This document shows positions 10,500 through 21,533 of a stretch of DNA of 64,000 nt, piece after piece. Origin of the DNA: Oscheius onirici (Eukaryota > Nematoda > Chromadorea > Rhabditida > Rhabditidae); assembly GCA_932521025.1 (NCBI GenBank), contig OW051471.1, forward strand, positions 13,144,001 to 13,208,000, in the 5' to 3' direction. A program made the translations under genes and the position numbers. Under the pieces are notes generated by a model. That model saw only the letters and a program-made list of their open reading frames with translations, had not been told where the DNA came from and did no database searches. The stretch's first letter is position 1. Every line of letters begins with the position of its first letter.

Positions 10500-11908
10500 G
10501 CTGAAAGTCAAAATCTCATATTTTCCAAGGCAATTGAAAGATTCATATAAATTGGCTATTTTTTGAGGCAGACAGCTGTTTTGCGACCAATGAAAGTACT
10601 TACTTGAACATCTGGGAGAGCAAGAATGAGTGATTTCTGACACTCGACTCATTCATCTTTTTCAGGAACTGTTTTTCAGTTGTCTACCTCACTAATTTTC
10701 GTCTATTGAGTCAGTGAGATTCGGATGATCGAGGGAAGAAAGTACAGACAAATAAGTTCATCAGAGTTTTTCGTTCTCTGACTATTTTGGGAAGAAAAGA
10801 GAAAAGAGGTAGTACAGAATGGGACTGTTACTACAAAAAATCTTGTAGTTTCTCGCTTATTTTTGTTCTCAACCAAAAGACAGGGAGAGAGCCTCATTGA
10901 AAAAGTTCCCACAAAAACAGCTGAGAGGCGTGGTAATGAGGAAGCCGAAAATAATTCGACTATAAACAGATGAAAAGGGGGGAAGCATAGACCATTCCCA
11001 TGGGATGATGCAGTTGTTTCGATGAAAAAGCTCGAAAGGAAGTCTCTTCCGCTACGTTTGAGCAGAACTGAAAAAAAGTGACTCAAGGATGCTGATTTGG
11101 TACGTACAAAGTTTTCCGGACAGCGCTTTTGAACTGTGCTCATATGAAATTCCAAGAGACTGGGAGAGCAGATGCATTGGAGTGATTTTTGCTGTTATCT
11201 GAAAATTTGAATGTTCAGTAACTGCAGGTGTTCGTTGCTGCAGAAAAATTGGGAAGACGGGAATAAAGTCTGTTCAAAAAGGACTGCTACAGTAATCCAA
11301 ATTCTTTTCCTCTCGAGACCCTTATGTAAAGGATTGGGGACACAGTTCGCCAAAGCCGGCACTTTAAAGGACTGTGCCCTTCTTGTGAAGTTTGGCTTGA
11401 AAACGGGAAAATTTCAGTGAATCATTTTCTCGGGCCCGACTGTAGATTTTTCTGTTCTTGGTCTCATTTTTACCAGAATGAGTTTTTTTTTCAGACCGAT
11501 CGCATGTTACACGGCTATGCTATGCTGTTTTCTTCATGTTTCAAAACGATTCGCTGAACTAATGTTGGTGCCAATACTCAGTTTGATACAACTCCCTACG
11601 GCCGTCATAATGAGACCAAGAACACAAAAACTGTCGACGGGTAACTGAGAAAACGATTCACTAAAATTTCCAATTTTCAAGCCAAATTTCGTTTCGCGGG
11701 CGCCCTAGGGTCCCGTCTCGAAAACCATTTGTCAAACGTTTCAAAGGCAAGGCGAACTGTGGGAAACAGCCATTTTACGAGATAAATTTTGAAATTTTCG
11801 CTGCCCAAACGTACAAAATGGTCCCGGAAGGATAATTTGACGCTTCTGTAGCTTTATTTTTTGAAACAACACTTAGAAAACGTTTATTATTAAGCGAAAA
11901 CTTGTGCT
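10500..11908. other. Intergenic region between chemoreceptor genes A and B
   Basis: No gene supported. The right half is an inverted-repeat element (about 11328-11770). The open frame at 10703-11155 (-) shows no domain or splice context I trust. Confidence 0.55.
11328..11770. mobile_element. Inverted-repeat element, about 440 bp
   Basis: Arms pair over more than 100 bases with mismatches. Matching blocks include CACAGTTCGCC (left 11341, right inverted near 11755), TTTGGCTTGAAAA, and TGTTCTTGGTCTC (left about 11455, right inverted about 11612). No coding capacity. Probably a non-autonomous DNA transposon. Confidence 0.65.
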
Positions 11909-14669
11909 TTACCATGCTTTCGCGCCAGGTTGAAATGCAACACTTGTAATTTTTCTCGGCGATTTGCATTGATCCGAAATGTTGCTCGAGTTCGGGGGAG
12001 TCTTTGGACGCAGTTTCCAGTACACCATCCAGTACATGTTGTCCTTGAAGGCCTCTCGGAGCTTCGAACTTCTCCAGATGCAAATGTAAAAGTTGTAGGA
12101 GAGACAGAGGTACATGTGAAGACGCTGAATGGAAAAGAATATTAGCCTTTTTTAGATTTCGCTGGTTTCAACGAAAGACTGAGCAATGTGGTCAAAAAGT
12201 AGTAGATTTTGCAGTTTTTCACATTTTTCAATATTATCATCCACCGCTTTTTAAGCATCAAAACCGAAAACGGACATCATACTCGTGTTCAGGACCCTCA
12301 AAAACCCCAGAAACTAAAATGCAAAAATATTTTCTTCCGACGGGGATCGAACCAAGAACCCCCTGGTCACACCCGTATCGTGTCGTCACCCTTAGTTTAT
12401 GACCTCCCAGGAAATTTTTCGTTTTCCAACTTTTTATTTTCTGAGGTAGCAGAAACTCCGACCCTGCGAATGGAGAAATTGGGAAAATTTGAAAAACTTT
12501 TTTTTTTATAAGAGAAACAAAAGCTTTTTTACTACAAGGTTGGCAGCGCCCTATCAGGACTAAAGTAGAAATTCATGACTTCGCTCTGTCACGGAGCCCT
12601 AGTCGTAGTTTTCCTTTCATTCCTCCTTTCTTGCTCTCCTCCAGTCACTCTCCCTGACCGTCTAAAGAAACTACCGAAATTGGAACCCGCTCCGTCCCAA
12701 GCCTAATTTCAAAATGTAGGACCTGAAGTTCCTAGCTTTAGTGAGTCTCAGTCCTACTGTACCTTCCCTTCTCTCCTTGTCACTCTGCTCCAGCCACTTA
12801 CAATTAGACTCTCCAAAGAAACTATCAGTCATAAGAACCCTTCACGCACTTGCTTTTCCTGTCGCGATTTGTTTAAAACTAATTTGCGCACAAAGCTCCC
12901 CTCCTTATCCTCAATTAGAGCTTCAGACACACAGAGACGCGAGATCATTTTTAAGTAGAGATTTTTTTGTCTCTCTCACCGAAAAGTTCATGAGCTGCTC
13001 CTTGGCGTACTCGTGCATGTGCGCCGTCAGAAGAAGAATGGTACAGGTCACATGAAACATGCAAGCAATGACGAAACAGCATACGATAACCAGAGTACAC
13101 TTCATGATCTGTCTCTTTGTCTGAGGATTCAGACCGACTGAAAATGTTTTATAGGTGGAAAATAGCGCATCTTACTCCCAAATTTCAGCAAGAGGATGCA
13201 AATAATGTAAATAATTGTCGTGGCGGTTAGCAGCACGTTCTTTGCAATGAACCAAAACCTCATGTCTTCGCGTAGTTCTAAATTTTGCTTTCTTTTTTGA
13301 ATTGACCAGCTCACCGTATTGTTCATCACAAGTCTGCAAGGTTGGCTGGGTGATATTTGATTCGTGCCTGTTTTCAAACCAGAGCAGAACGTCCTCTCCT
13401 TTGTAGAACGAAAAGACACAGAAGGCTATGGGTATGCAAAGACAGGGGAAAATGATCAAGCAGAAGGTGGTCGCTGTCATGAGACGGTACCTGAAATTCC
13501 GAATTCTATCAAAACGTAAGTTTGAAGCTAAGACGGTGGCTATAAAAACGTTTTCCTTCGAATTGGTTAGGACTCAAATATCCCTGTATTTTACCTTTGT
13601 CCGCGCACTTTTCCTCAAAATGTTAGAGACCTTTCAAAAATCAGCAAAAATCAAAAAAAAATATCGCGAGTGAAAGTCCCTATATTTTGCCTTTGTTTTT
13701 CCCTAAACTGCTACTTGGGGAACTCGACTCCATTTGAGCCACGAGTCGGTTCGACTTGGCTCGGTTATTTGATTATATATTTATATAGGTTATTTGGCTC
13801 AACAAACGGAAAATACCAAAACATTTTCCTCATTGATTGTATTCTCTTCCTTCATCGAAGAGTATTTGTGCCGCGTAATTTGAACTCGACTCCACTCGGC
13901 CCACGAGCCGGCTCGACTCGGGTCGGTCCAGAACTCGACTCGAATCGGCTCGTGACTCGACTTTTCGACTCGACGCTCAGGTATATAGAGACCTTGCAGA
14001 AATCGGCTGTCTCTTTACGAGTTCCCGGTTAAGATCATGGGTCGACCGCAAAGGACATATACGTCAACAGAACTACGTATAGAGAGTGTTGAAACAAAGT
14101 ATGCGGAAAACAACTCCTTGGCCCTGATCACTGACCCTTTCTTTTGTGTTTTAACTGTTAGGAAACTGGCATCGAGAAAGAATTGAGATAACTTGAGGAA
14201 AATAATGGAACTGCTTGTTTTTGAACCTCGCCATCTTGTTAACTTAACAAAAACTTGTCCTCAATATGAACACAACCCAAAAAAAAGTGTTTTTCAAGCC
14301 TACCTAAATGGAAAGACCATATTTAGGAGTAGGTCAAATGCCATCATGATGGTGACAGTTCCGGCCATTGAAAGTCCAGTAATGTAGACGGCGGACATGA
14401 CAGTACACGTCGTTGGGCCAATATAGTTCATGTGAAGAATTATAGTAGCGTTCGCTGGTGAAAAGAGAAGACACATTAGATGGATTATGGCTCCGAGGAA
14501 GAGGAGTGAACCTGAAAACTTTCTGGTTTCTCTGTCTCTCAAACCCACCAGTTTTGCTCCTCATCTGCTTCGTCCTCAAATAAATCAGCATAAGATTGAT
14601 GTTGCCAAACAGCCCAATGCCAAGAAAAATGAAAACAATTCCAAATTTTAGTGGAAAATAGTCGACCAT
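11909..14669 (-). CDS. Seven-transmembrane chemoreceptor B, Srsx-like
   Basis: Six exons join in frame: 14669-14549, 14511-14304, 13490-13315, 13277-13176, 13137-12980 and 12124-11909, about 326 residues. Helix 1 contains GIGLFGNINLMLIYL followed by LRTKQMRSKTG, the GN...LRSK pattern of the Srsx family. Later parts include TVTIMMAFDLLLNMVFPFRY (helix 3 end), LNPQTKRQIMKC before helix 6, and YNFYICIWRSSKLREAF, the helix 7 end and short amphipathic tail. It is unrelated in detail to receptors A and C. The 855-bp last intron carries a tRNA-like repeat. A fragment of exon 5 recurs at 2.07 kb. Confidence 0.85.
12187..12470 (-). repeat. tRNA-like repeat (SINE candidate), copy 2, internally deleted
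   Basis: Shares both flanking blocks of the family and the GGTTCGATCCC B box, but the A-box half of the tRNA-like core is missing: the sequence jumps from the T-arm region straight to the GGTGTGACC block. Lies in the last intron of receptor B. Confidence 0.7.
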
Positions 14670-16194
14670 CGTCTGCAAAGTTAGTTGATTTGACCTACAG
14701 CGACTAGAAAGTGATTCATGGTCATCTGGCACTTGCCCGCCTTATTGACCAGCCACAAAACAGGTCTAAGTTTTCACCGGACAAGGACGCAAAACAGTTA
14801 GGTGGGAGATCAGATTTTTTTTTAATTTTATTGCAGAGAAAAAGAGTGGGTAGTTTACAGCAGCGAGTGCTTCAAAATTTAACAACTTGTCTGCTGAGAA
14901 GATGTTTTATGAAGTAAACAACGCCTCGTGGTCGACGAAATTCGGTCAGGAACTGTATTGTTTGACCAAGAACTTTCCGTTTTACTGAATTTCGTCATAT
15001 TGGGTATCTGGAGATTCTTTTTGCTCAAATGTTTAGGACAAGACGAGAGAGTTGCAGTTAAAGTCTGGGCAAAAATCGTAGGCCAATCAGAGAATATCGT
15101 GACAATTTATTCGCAAACGGGTCGCGTGAATAACTTTGTTTCGAGACGGAATAGTAACAAACAATTACATGAGCAAGCATAGGTCTTCAACAGTGTACAA
15201 TTTGAAACTGGAAAGTGCAAGATACAGAAGAAATGGGAGCTAAAAATTTGGAGTACCGCAATCTGTATTGTTAACTTTCGTGACGCAGGAAACTTTGTAA
15301 ATTGACTGACAATAGGTGCAAAAGAAGACTGTTTGATTGGGCTTGGAAAGTGTAGAATAAGGACGGAGATAGCTGGACGAAAATCATAGAAGAATGGTCA
15401 CCGAGTCGGGCAAGAGCAGCTGGACGACCGCCACACAGATGGAGGAATTTACTCTCTTCCAAAACTGGACCATTCTCATCGCAGGCAAGAAGGTCATCCC
15501 GGGCGGAATTCAGTAAAAGGGAGTTTGATGAGGATTCGAAGATAGAAAAACTCTTCCTACAGAATATATTTTCTGAGTTAGGATTTAGATAAAGAAAAAG
15601 GTGCTTGGAGATCTTTGTTCCCAAACTTGTTTTCCAAAAAGCAGGGGGGAAGCTGAATTCAAAGTTGCTAAGTGCTAAAAAACAGTTAAAAAATAACGGA
15701 TTTTGGCAAAGTCATAGTCATGCTATCAAAAAATACAAGGGGTTTGTGCCCAATCACCCTCCTTCTTAAAGATTCCTTTGCCCATCTGTCGTCATCCAAG
15801 CTCGTAACTTTTATGATCTAAGACCACATTCTTTTAACCCATTCTGCCTCGATATTAATCATTTTTTGACAGGAATAACATACAAATCCATTTAACTATG
15901 ATGATGTTTACCGGCTAAAGTATACGCCAGCATTTACCCGTGTTCTATAAAAATGATCGAGATTTTCGGGGGTACTTTATTTTTGGTTTATTTTGTCTAG
16001 ATTCTAGACCTTCTTGAGTCGGCAACTTTCACGAGTACAATGTATTTCCAAATTGTCTTTGTGCATGTTTTTTTTCATTCTCGTCGGGACCATTGCAACC
16101 AAATAAAATTTCCCCCTTAGTCGACAGAAATGATCGCTGCTCCATTGAACTTCGAAAAAGGAGACATTACCAACGATTAAGCCCGAAATGTTTA
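14670..16194. other. Intergenic region, no gene identified
   Basis: I see no supported gene. A 117-codon open frame at 15271-15624 (-) has no recognised domain, signal peptide or splice context. Confidence 0.5.
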
Positions 16195-18487
16195 TTATAA
16201 AATGCGTTTTAAGGCAACAGGAAGTTGATAAATTCTTTGAGGCATGACAGTCGTTGAACGAACTATTTGAAGGAGAAGGTCTCTGAGTTGCGGACAAGAA
16301 AATATAAGAATCCACGGTTGGAAAACAAACATTGCTTCGATTACGACTGACCTAAAAGGGACCTTTTTGTTGCTATTTGTCTCGGATAACTTGCATTTGT
16401 CTTGTTACCAAAGTTAGAAGTTCTTTGTGCCCTGTAAGCATAGCATAAATGTGTAAAGTTGATCGAATCGTCGCAGGAAGAGTCATGCTGAATGTCGCGA
16501 CTGAACAACGAAGCAGGATGAGTTCTCTTTGCTGAAAACAGCTGTCTTTAGTCTATTTGAATATTTAATATTTCTGAGGAAGGAAACTTTGCAGTAAAAG
16601 GTAATGCGGTTCCAGAGGGAGCGGCGCTTTCCCGTTCCATAGAAGCATCGTTTTTGACCCCTAAATGTGGCTGCGTTTCTATGGGACAGTAAGATGAACA
16701 AGGAGCTCCTTGTTCCTCAATAAATCTATTTTTTAAAAACTCGTTCTCGTTCCCCTTTATAGTTCTAGTACAAATGCACCCGACTGAAAAAGGTTTCCGT
16801 TCAAGTCGGGAAAAATTAAAGACAAAAGACACGAGTCAGAAGACTATGAACTTCCTCGTTTGACTAAAAAATGACCGTACCCATTAACCCATCATTGGCT
16901 CCAGAACATGCAAAAAAACTCACCCTGTTTCGATCCGGCTGATCTGAGAGCTTTTTCCTCACACAGATGGCAATACTGTAATAGCATATTGAGCAAGTGA
17001 CGGCAGTACCGAGACTCATGACAAACTCCGTAATTGTGTCTATCTGAACTTTGGAAATAGCCCTTACTCTCTTGGACTCACAATGGAGGTGGCGAAATTG
17101 AAGCCGAAAATATCGCTCTGTGTATCAACATTCGTCGTGAACAGTGTCGTCGGACTTATGGAAAATGTTATAATCCTGGGAAGGGAAGAGAAAATGTACC
17201 CGAAAAGCATCATCAGGACGATATTTCTGCTTGTCCAGATCTGCAAGAAAAATCTAAGAAAATTGCAGAAAAATACCGTTGGATTGAAGCCGAAGATGGC
17301 TGAGACTCTATTGAAAGCAATTAGGAGGTGTGATGTATAGAGATTGTTGCGGAGAGAGATGAACCAATAGTATTCAATCTCGACCACATTGTTGTCTTCT
17401 TCAATGGCATAAAGGATGATGCGATATTTTCGCAAACGGTTGATGAACATGCATGTGAAGTACACGAGGATTTCTTGGAAACCCTGAAGTTTTAACTAGA
17501 TTCTAAGTTGTACTATTTCGAGTAGCAGAGCTGGTTTTGCTGCTCAGCTCAGGCCAAATTTCTCAAAGCAGACCAAGTGGAAAAACGTCGCAAAAAAAGT
17601 GAAAAAATAGACGTTTTTTCGGGCTACAATAACGTGTTTTTTGTTCTTCTATTATGTTACTGTACCTTTAAGTTTGCTCGTTACCAGAGCTTATCAAAGT
17701 AAAAGTCTCTGTCTACCAGTTCCCCCAAATGGTTGACCGGGAACATACCGTAAAAGCTCTAATAGAAGCCCACCCCTTACGTAAGATACGCAATTACGTA
17801 TGCCCGTTTTTTGGGGGTCAAGACGTCATTTTCTGACTTTGTGATGTTCTGCAGAGTTGTAGCCTCTGATGTCCTCTACAACTTTGCAAAACACCAAAAA
17901 ACTGAAAAATGATGTCTTGACCCCAAAAAACGTGTATACGTAATTACGTAAAGGTGTGGGCTTCTATTAGAACTTATACTGCTGTATTCTCTTCTCTAAT
18001 GCGTATAAAGCCTGTCAAAGTTCACAAATTTCAACAGTTTTTTCCCTGTTTGTCATGGAGAGGGTGGATTATTTTCGGCTTAATCCAACCTTTAAAAAGC
18101 TGTGAAATTTTTGAGAATTTGCCGGGTTGAGCAAAACAATAGAAATTTCCGGCCTGTTAAATTATAGTGCAGAGTCTGGGCCTGTATGTTGTGAAAGTTA
18201 TGGAATCTTCCAAAACTAGGATTTGACATTTTTTGCCTTGAAATTAGTACCACAGCTAGACAGTCTTTTAGGCCACAGACTCGACAATTAGACAGTCAAC
18301 AGCCGTTACCTTTAGTTCCTACCTGAGCAATGCACAAGCTGAAGAACGGTCCTCCAAAAAAGGACTTTGATCTCGAGTACAGTCTCGACTTGACTATCAA
18401 AATGACTATGCACATGTGAGTCATGGCGGAGCAGGTACTGTAGCAGATCCAAATCCATTCCCACAATGGAATGCTTTGAAGGGACAT
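16195..18487 (-). CDS. Seven-transmembrane chemoreceptor C (paralogue of A), possibly disrupted
   Basis: Exons 18487-18323, 17483-17277, 17240-17082, 17043-16924 and 16531 to about 16395 match receptor A exon by exon, including the GFQEI...YFTC start of exon 2 and the IDTITEFVMSLGT block of exon 4. The last exon (about 16345-16195; VFQPWILIFSCPQLRDLL...) also matches, but I find no donor/acceptor pair that keeps the frame between exons 5 and 6: the candidates are one or two bases out of phase, and read-through meets a stop soon after RQMQ. Either a splice site is non-canonical or the gene has a late frameshift. Intron 1 contains an inverted-repeat element. Confidence 0.7.
17746..17985. mobile_element. 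TACCGTA-family inverted-repeat element, copy 1
   Basis: The left end (TACCGTAAAAGCTCTAATAG) is mirrored on the right by CTATTAGAA; both arms carry the palindromic TACGTAATTACGTA region, then GGGGTCAAGAC inverted. Short loop, no coding frame. Lies in intron 1 of receptor C. Confidence 0.7.
18249..18299. repeat. 41-bp unit repeat locus
   Basis: About 1.3 diverged units containing the ACAGACTCGACA / TTAGACAGTC core. Leftmost locus of the family. Confidence 0.6.
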
Positions 18488-19332
18488 AGACCAGACTTCT
18501 AAAAGTCAGTGCGTGGACATTGGAAGTAAATAATTAGAGAGGAAAACTTCGCACAAGCTTGAACATTTTGAATAGTATTTACTGGCTGGATGATACACAC
18601 AGAAGAAGGAAGCAATCTCCCTAATCTCGTGTGAACCAGGAATGTCAAAATGTAAAAAGTTGTGCCTGACGTAAATTTGTGTGCTCTGTTTGAGACTAGG
18701 CGAACATTCTGGCCTTTGCCTAAAATCTAATTGAGCTTTAAATTGCCCTTCAATTTTCGACGTTTCGAAAAAAAAATGAATGTTCAGCTCAACCTTTTAT
18801 TAGGACGCCTACTCTGTTTTTGATCTCGAACGTCTAAAGTCAAAGATCTGACAGTTTGGAAGGAACTGAGGAGGTTGTTGACGATGTGAGATAATCTTCC
18901 ATTTGAGTTACCATTATATAGAAAGTGTTGATCACTGGTTACTGCATACTAACAATGAAAGATGCTTCCTCCTATCCGTCTAGCCGGTAACCAAAAACCG
19001 TCGTCAGTAGACGTTTTTCTTCCTTCTCAAAGGAAGAATGTCGTAGAATGTTCTAAAAATGGCTCGGCTTTCTTGGAAAGGAGCTGGGAAGCCAAAAACC
19101 GGATTTATGAAGGATACTACAGTTACGCTATCTCTTTTCAAGAGCAAAATTAGGAGATCGCAAGCTCAAAAAAACAGCCTTGGGAAAAAAAGGGGGTGAT
19201 TTATCGGTGATATAAGGCTGACAAGGTTCGCTGTTGAATTAGTTTTTATAAAGATTCAATCAAAGTCGTTTTGTGTCTACAAGTTGTCTACAACAACATT
19301 GTCATTCAGCTTCGTGCCCTGCCAGCAGACGG
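18488..19332. other. Intergenic region
   Basis: No gene supported. A TATA-like TTTATAAAG near 19246 precedes the small gene at 19.33 kb. Confidence 0.5.
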
Positions 19333-19607
19333 ATGCCTCCAACTACCAGATGTCTCCTCGTGCTCTTCTTCTTCTCCTGCTCGTCTGCAGCTATGTCTCA
19401 ATGGACCGAACAAGAAAGTCGAGGGCCCAAAAAAGATGTCAAAGAAGCTGGAAAGAAGACCGTAGAAGCTGGAAAAGAAGCTACTGGAGAGGACAAAAGG
19501 AGTCGCTGAAAAAGTTACAGGAGTTGCTGGAGCCGGCCTGCCACCCTCGTCCTTCTTCCCATCGTCTACGCGACTTTCATGTGATTTGCCTAATATTAAA
19601 TAAATAA
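19333..19607 (+). pseudogene. Small secreted LEA-like gene with an apparent frameshift
   Basis: An ATG at 19333 opens a frame with a hydrophobic leader (CLLVLFFFSCSSAA) followed by a Lys/Glu/Ala-rich stretch (KKDVKEAGKKTVEAGKEATG) with 11-residue periodicity like group 3 LEA proteins; it stops at 19509. The next frame continues the same composition (GVAEKVTGVAGAG) from about 19498, so the sequence looks shifted by one base in the run around 19494-19499. A competing frame from 19350 (85 codons) also starts with a hydrophobic leader but then becomes Arg/Trp-rich and unconvincing. AATAAA lies near 19602. Could be a pseudogene, an assembly indel or a misread locus. Confidence 0.4.
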
Positions 19608-19776
19608 ACAACAGTTCATAACTTTCCATTATGAACAAATGTGAATCAGTGCCACAGCTGGTCATAATTCATGTTCCCTGCTCAAATTCCACTGCCCCGT
19701 CTTCAACTTCATTTGTGTGATTTGTATTCAGCGAAAATGGCTTTCGGTTTCGAAAAAAATCTCCCCGTTTTCACCA

Positions 19777-20170
19777 ATGAAGTGGCTGTTCTTCCTCTTT
19801 CTCTCCTTTACTGAGATATCTGCTTTCAGCTGTCCTGTTTGTAAGTTTATTTAAATCCCCGACACTCTCCATAGGGTCAGTAACCGGAACCAGCGACAGA
19901 CCTGAAATCTACGAAATGGTCGGTTGTAAGAGTACTATCTTCAAGTGTGCTGCCGATTTGATGTGGAAGAGAGACAGAAAAGGAACAATCATTGGCAATG
20001 TCGGTGGCTGTCTCAATGACGCCGCAGACTTTTCCATCTGTGAGTCCTGCCACGAGCCAAGATATGACCATAACACTCAAGAATTCGTCTCGTCCTGCTG
20101 CTGCTATGAATATGGTTGTATTCCGGAACAGCCTGTGGGATCTCCGAGAGCGATGAGACTTACCATTTGA
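19777..20170 (+). CDS. Secreted cysteine-rich protein, tandem copy 1
   Basis: Exons 19777-19840 and 19875-20170, about 119 residues. A signal peptide (MKWLFFLFLSFTEISA) is followed by FSCPV, then about ten cysteines including GGCLNDAADFSICESCHEP and SSCCCYEYGCIPEQP. The 34-bp intron falls just after the first cysteine. It is a clear paralogue of the gene at 20.9 kb: same intron position and phase, same Cys spacing. AATAAA follows at about 20183. I do not recognise the family; an extracellular disulfide-stabilised protein is all the sequence supports. Confidence 0.8.
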
Positions 20171-20894
20171 TAAAAATAACTGAATAAAGTTACTTGAAGC
20201 GAGCTTTGTAACATTGTCATGTTTCATGAAATTGTAGCTCAGGGACAGAGTCTGTCAATTTAACTTGTCCTATAATAGTAGCGTGGTCTCGGGCTTTCAC
20301 CCGGAAAATCGGTTCTCGGCACGGGTTCCGGGCAAAAAGAGGTGTGGGAACGACGATTCCCGACGAAAAAGTGCTTTGTCGGTTAACTCTACTGACAAAC
20401 AACAAACCACACGGATTTGACTATCAGATATATTTAGTCAACCTTTATGTAGCATAAAGCTATTGATAACAATGCCGATTCACAAAGAATCGCAGGAAAA
20501 GCACAAAGCTGAATACTCGGCAGTGAATCACAAAGATATCACGGGTGAGGAACAATCACGAGCTAACGAAATTGGGAGCAGAAACTGGGGAGAAGAAATA
20601 GGCGTTACAACGAAAAGGTGGCTCGTACGTAATCACGTATTGGAGTTACAGTAGCGGGAAATGAGGAAATAAATAGAGGGGAATGAAAATAACGACATCG
20701 CAGGTAAGGAAATAGATAAATACCGGTTGTAGTGATATTGTATTATATTGTAGACTCAAGCTCAGACACTTCTCGTATCCGAAAATGGGACAGATTTTTT
20801 CTTCAAGACCGTCTTCTGTTCATTAACAGTCTGTATTCTGTGCAATCAGTCCATCGCATAAAACAGATTCTGTCGATTCATTTTCCTTTTCAGC
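20171..20894. other. Intergenic region between the tandem Cys-rich genes
   Basis: No gene supported and no repeat family recognised. Confidence 0.5.
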
Positions 20895-21264
20895 ATGAAA
20901 TGGCTAGCTCTACCTTTTCTCTTCATCATCGGAACGACAGCTTTCAGTTGTCCTTCCTGTAAGACACTTCTCTTCGCTACAATCAAGTGAAGGGCAAACA
21001 ACAACACTTGAAGCTCCTATGAACAGCGAGGTGGTTCAGTGCAGTGGAAGGTCCAGGAAATGTGCTGCCGCTTTGGTCTGGACCATTGGTGGAACCGTTA
21101 CCCTGAACCAGGGAGGATGTCTTAACGATGATGCGGACTTTTCGATCTGCGACTCCTGTCTTCATCCCAGGACTAACAGGGAAAATGAAATGGTTTCCAC
21201 GTGCTGTCGTTATGCTGATGGATGCATGCCGGATCAGCCGAGACGTCCTACTGGGGGAAAGTAG
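20895..21264 (+). CDS. Secreted cysteine-rich protein, tandem copy 2
   Basis: Exons 20895-20958 and 20993-21264, about 113 residues. An acceptor-like TTTTCAG lies three bases before the ATG. Signal peptide (MKWLALPFLFIIGTTA), then FSCPS and the pattern shared with the 19.8-kb gene: RKCAAALVW, GGCLNDDADFSICDSCLHPR, STCCRYADGCMPDQP. The acceptor at 20992 is preferred over the one at 20987 because the latter opens a frame that stops. Both copies keep the exact LND-ADFSIC-SC spacing, so that part is likely the structural core. Confidence 0.8.
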
Positions 21265-21375
21265 AACAAAAATTGGAATAAAGTTTTCGATTGTACTGCC
21301 ATGGACTTCTACTTATTTGCCGAGTTTTTTTTGAGTTTTTCGCTCACTCAAAAAAAGTGAGTGGGAGTGACAGAA

Positions 21376-21440
21376 AAACGACACGACTGTCTAACTGTTG
21401 AGTCTGTGGCCTAGTAAAACGACATGAATGTCTAACTGTT
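21376..21440. repeat. 41-bp unit repeat locus
   Basis: About 1.5 units, antisense to the 28.6-kb orientation (GACTGTCTAACTGTTGAGTC). Shares the flank GGGAGTGACAGAAAAACG with the locus at 23.1 kb. Confidence 0.8.
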
Positions 21441-21533
21441 CCAAAAAGAGCTCTGACCTCTCTGTCTGAAGCTAAAAAAATGCCTAGCAAAAATCTTCAT
21501 TAAGGAATGTTTCTTGAATAATCTCTGAAATGT

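Noticed and set aside
13610..14000. GACTCG-rich region as a mobile element
   Set aside because: Internal GACTCG repetition is clear, but I could not define paired ends.
15271..15624. 117-codon minus-strand frame
   Set aside because: No signal peptide, domain, splice signals or paralogue; treated as chance.
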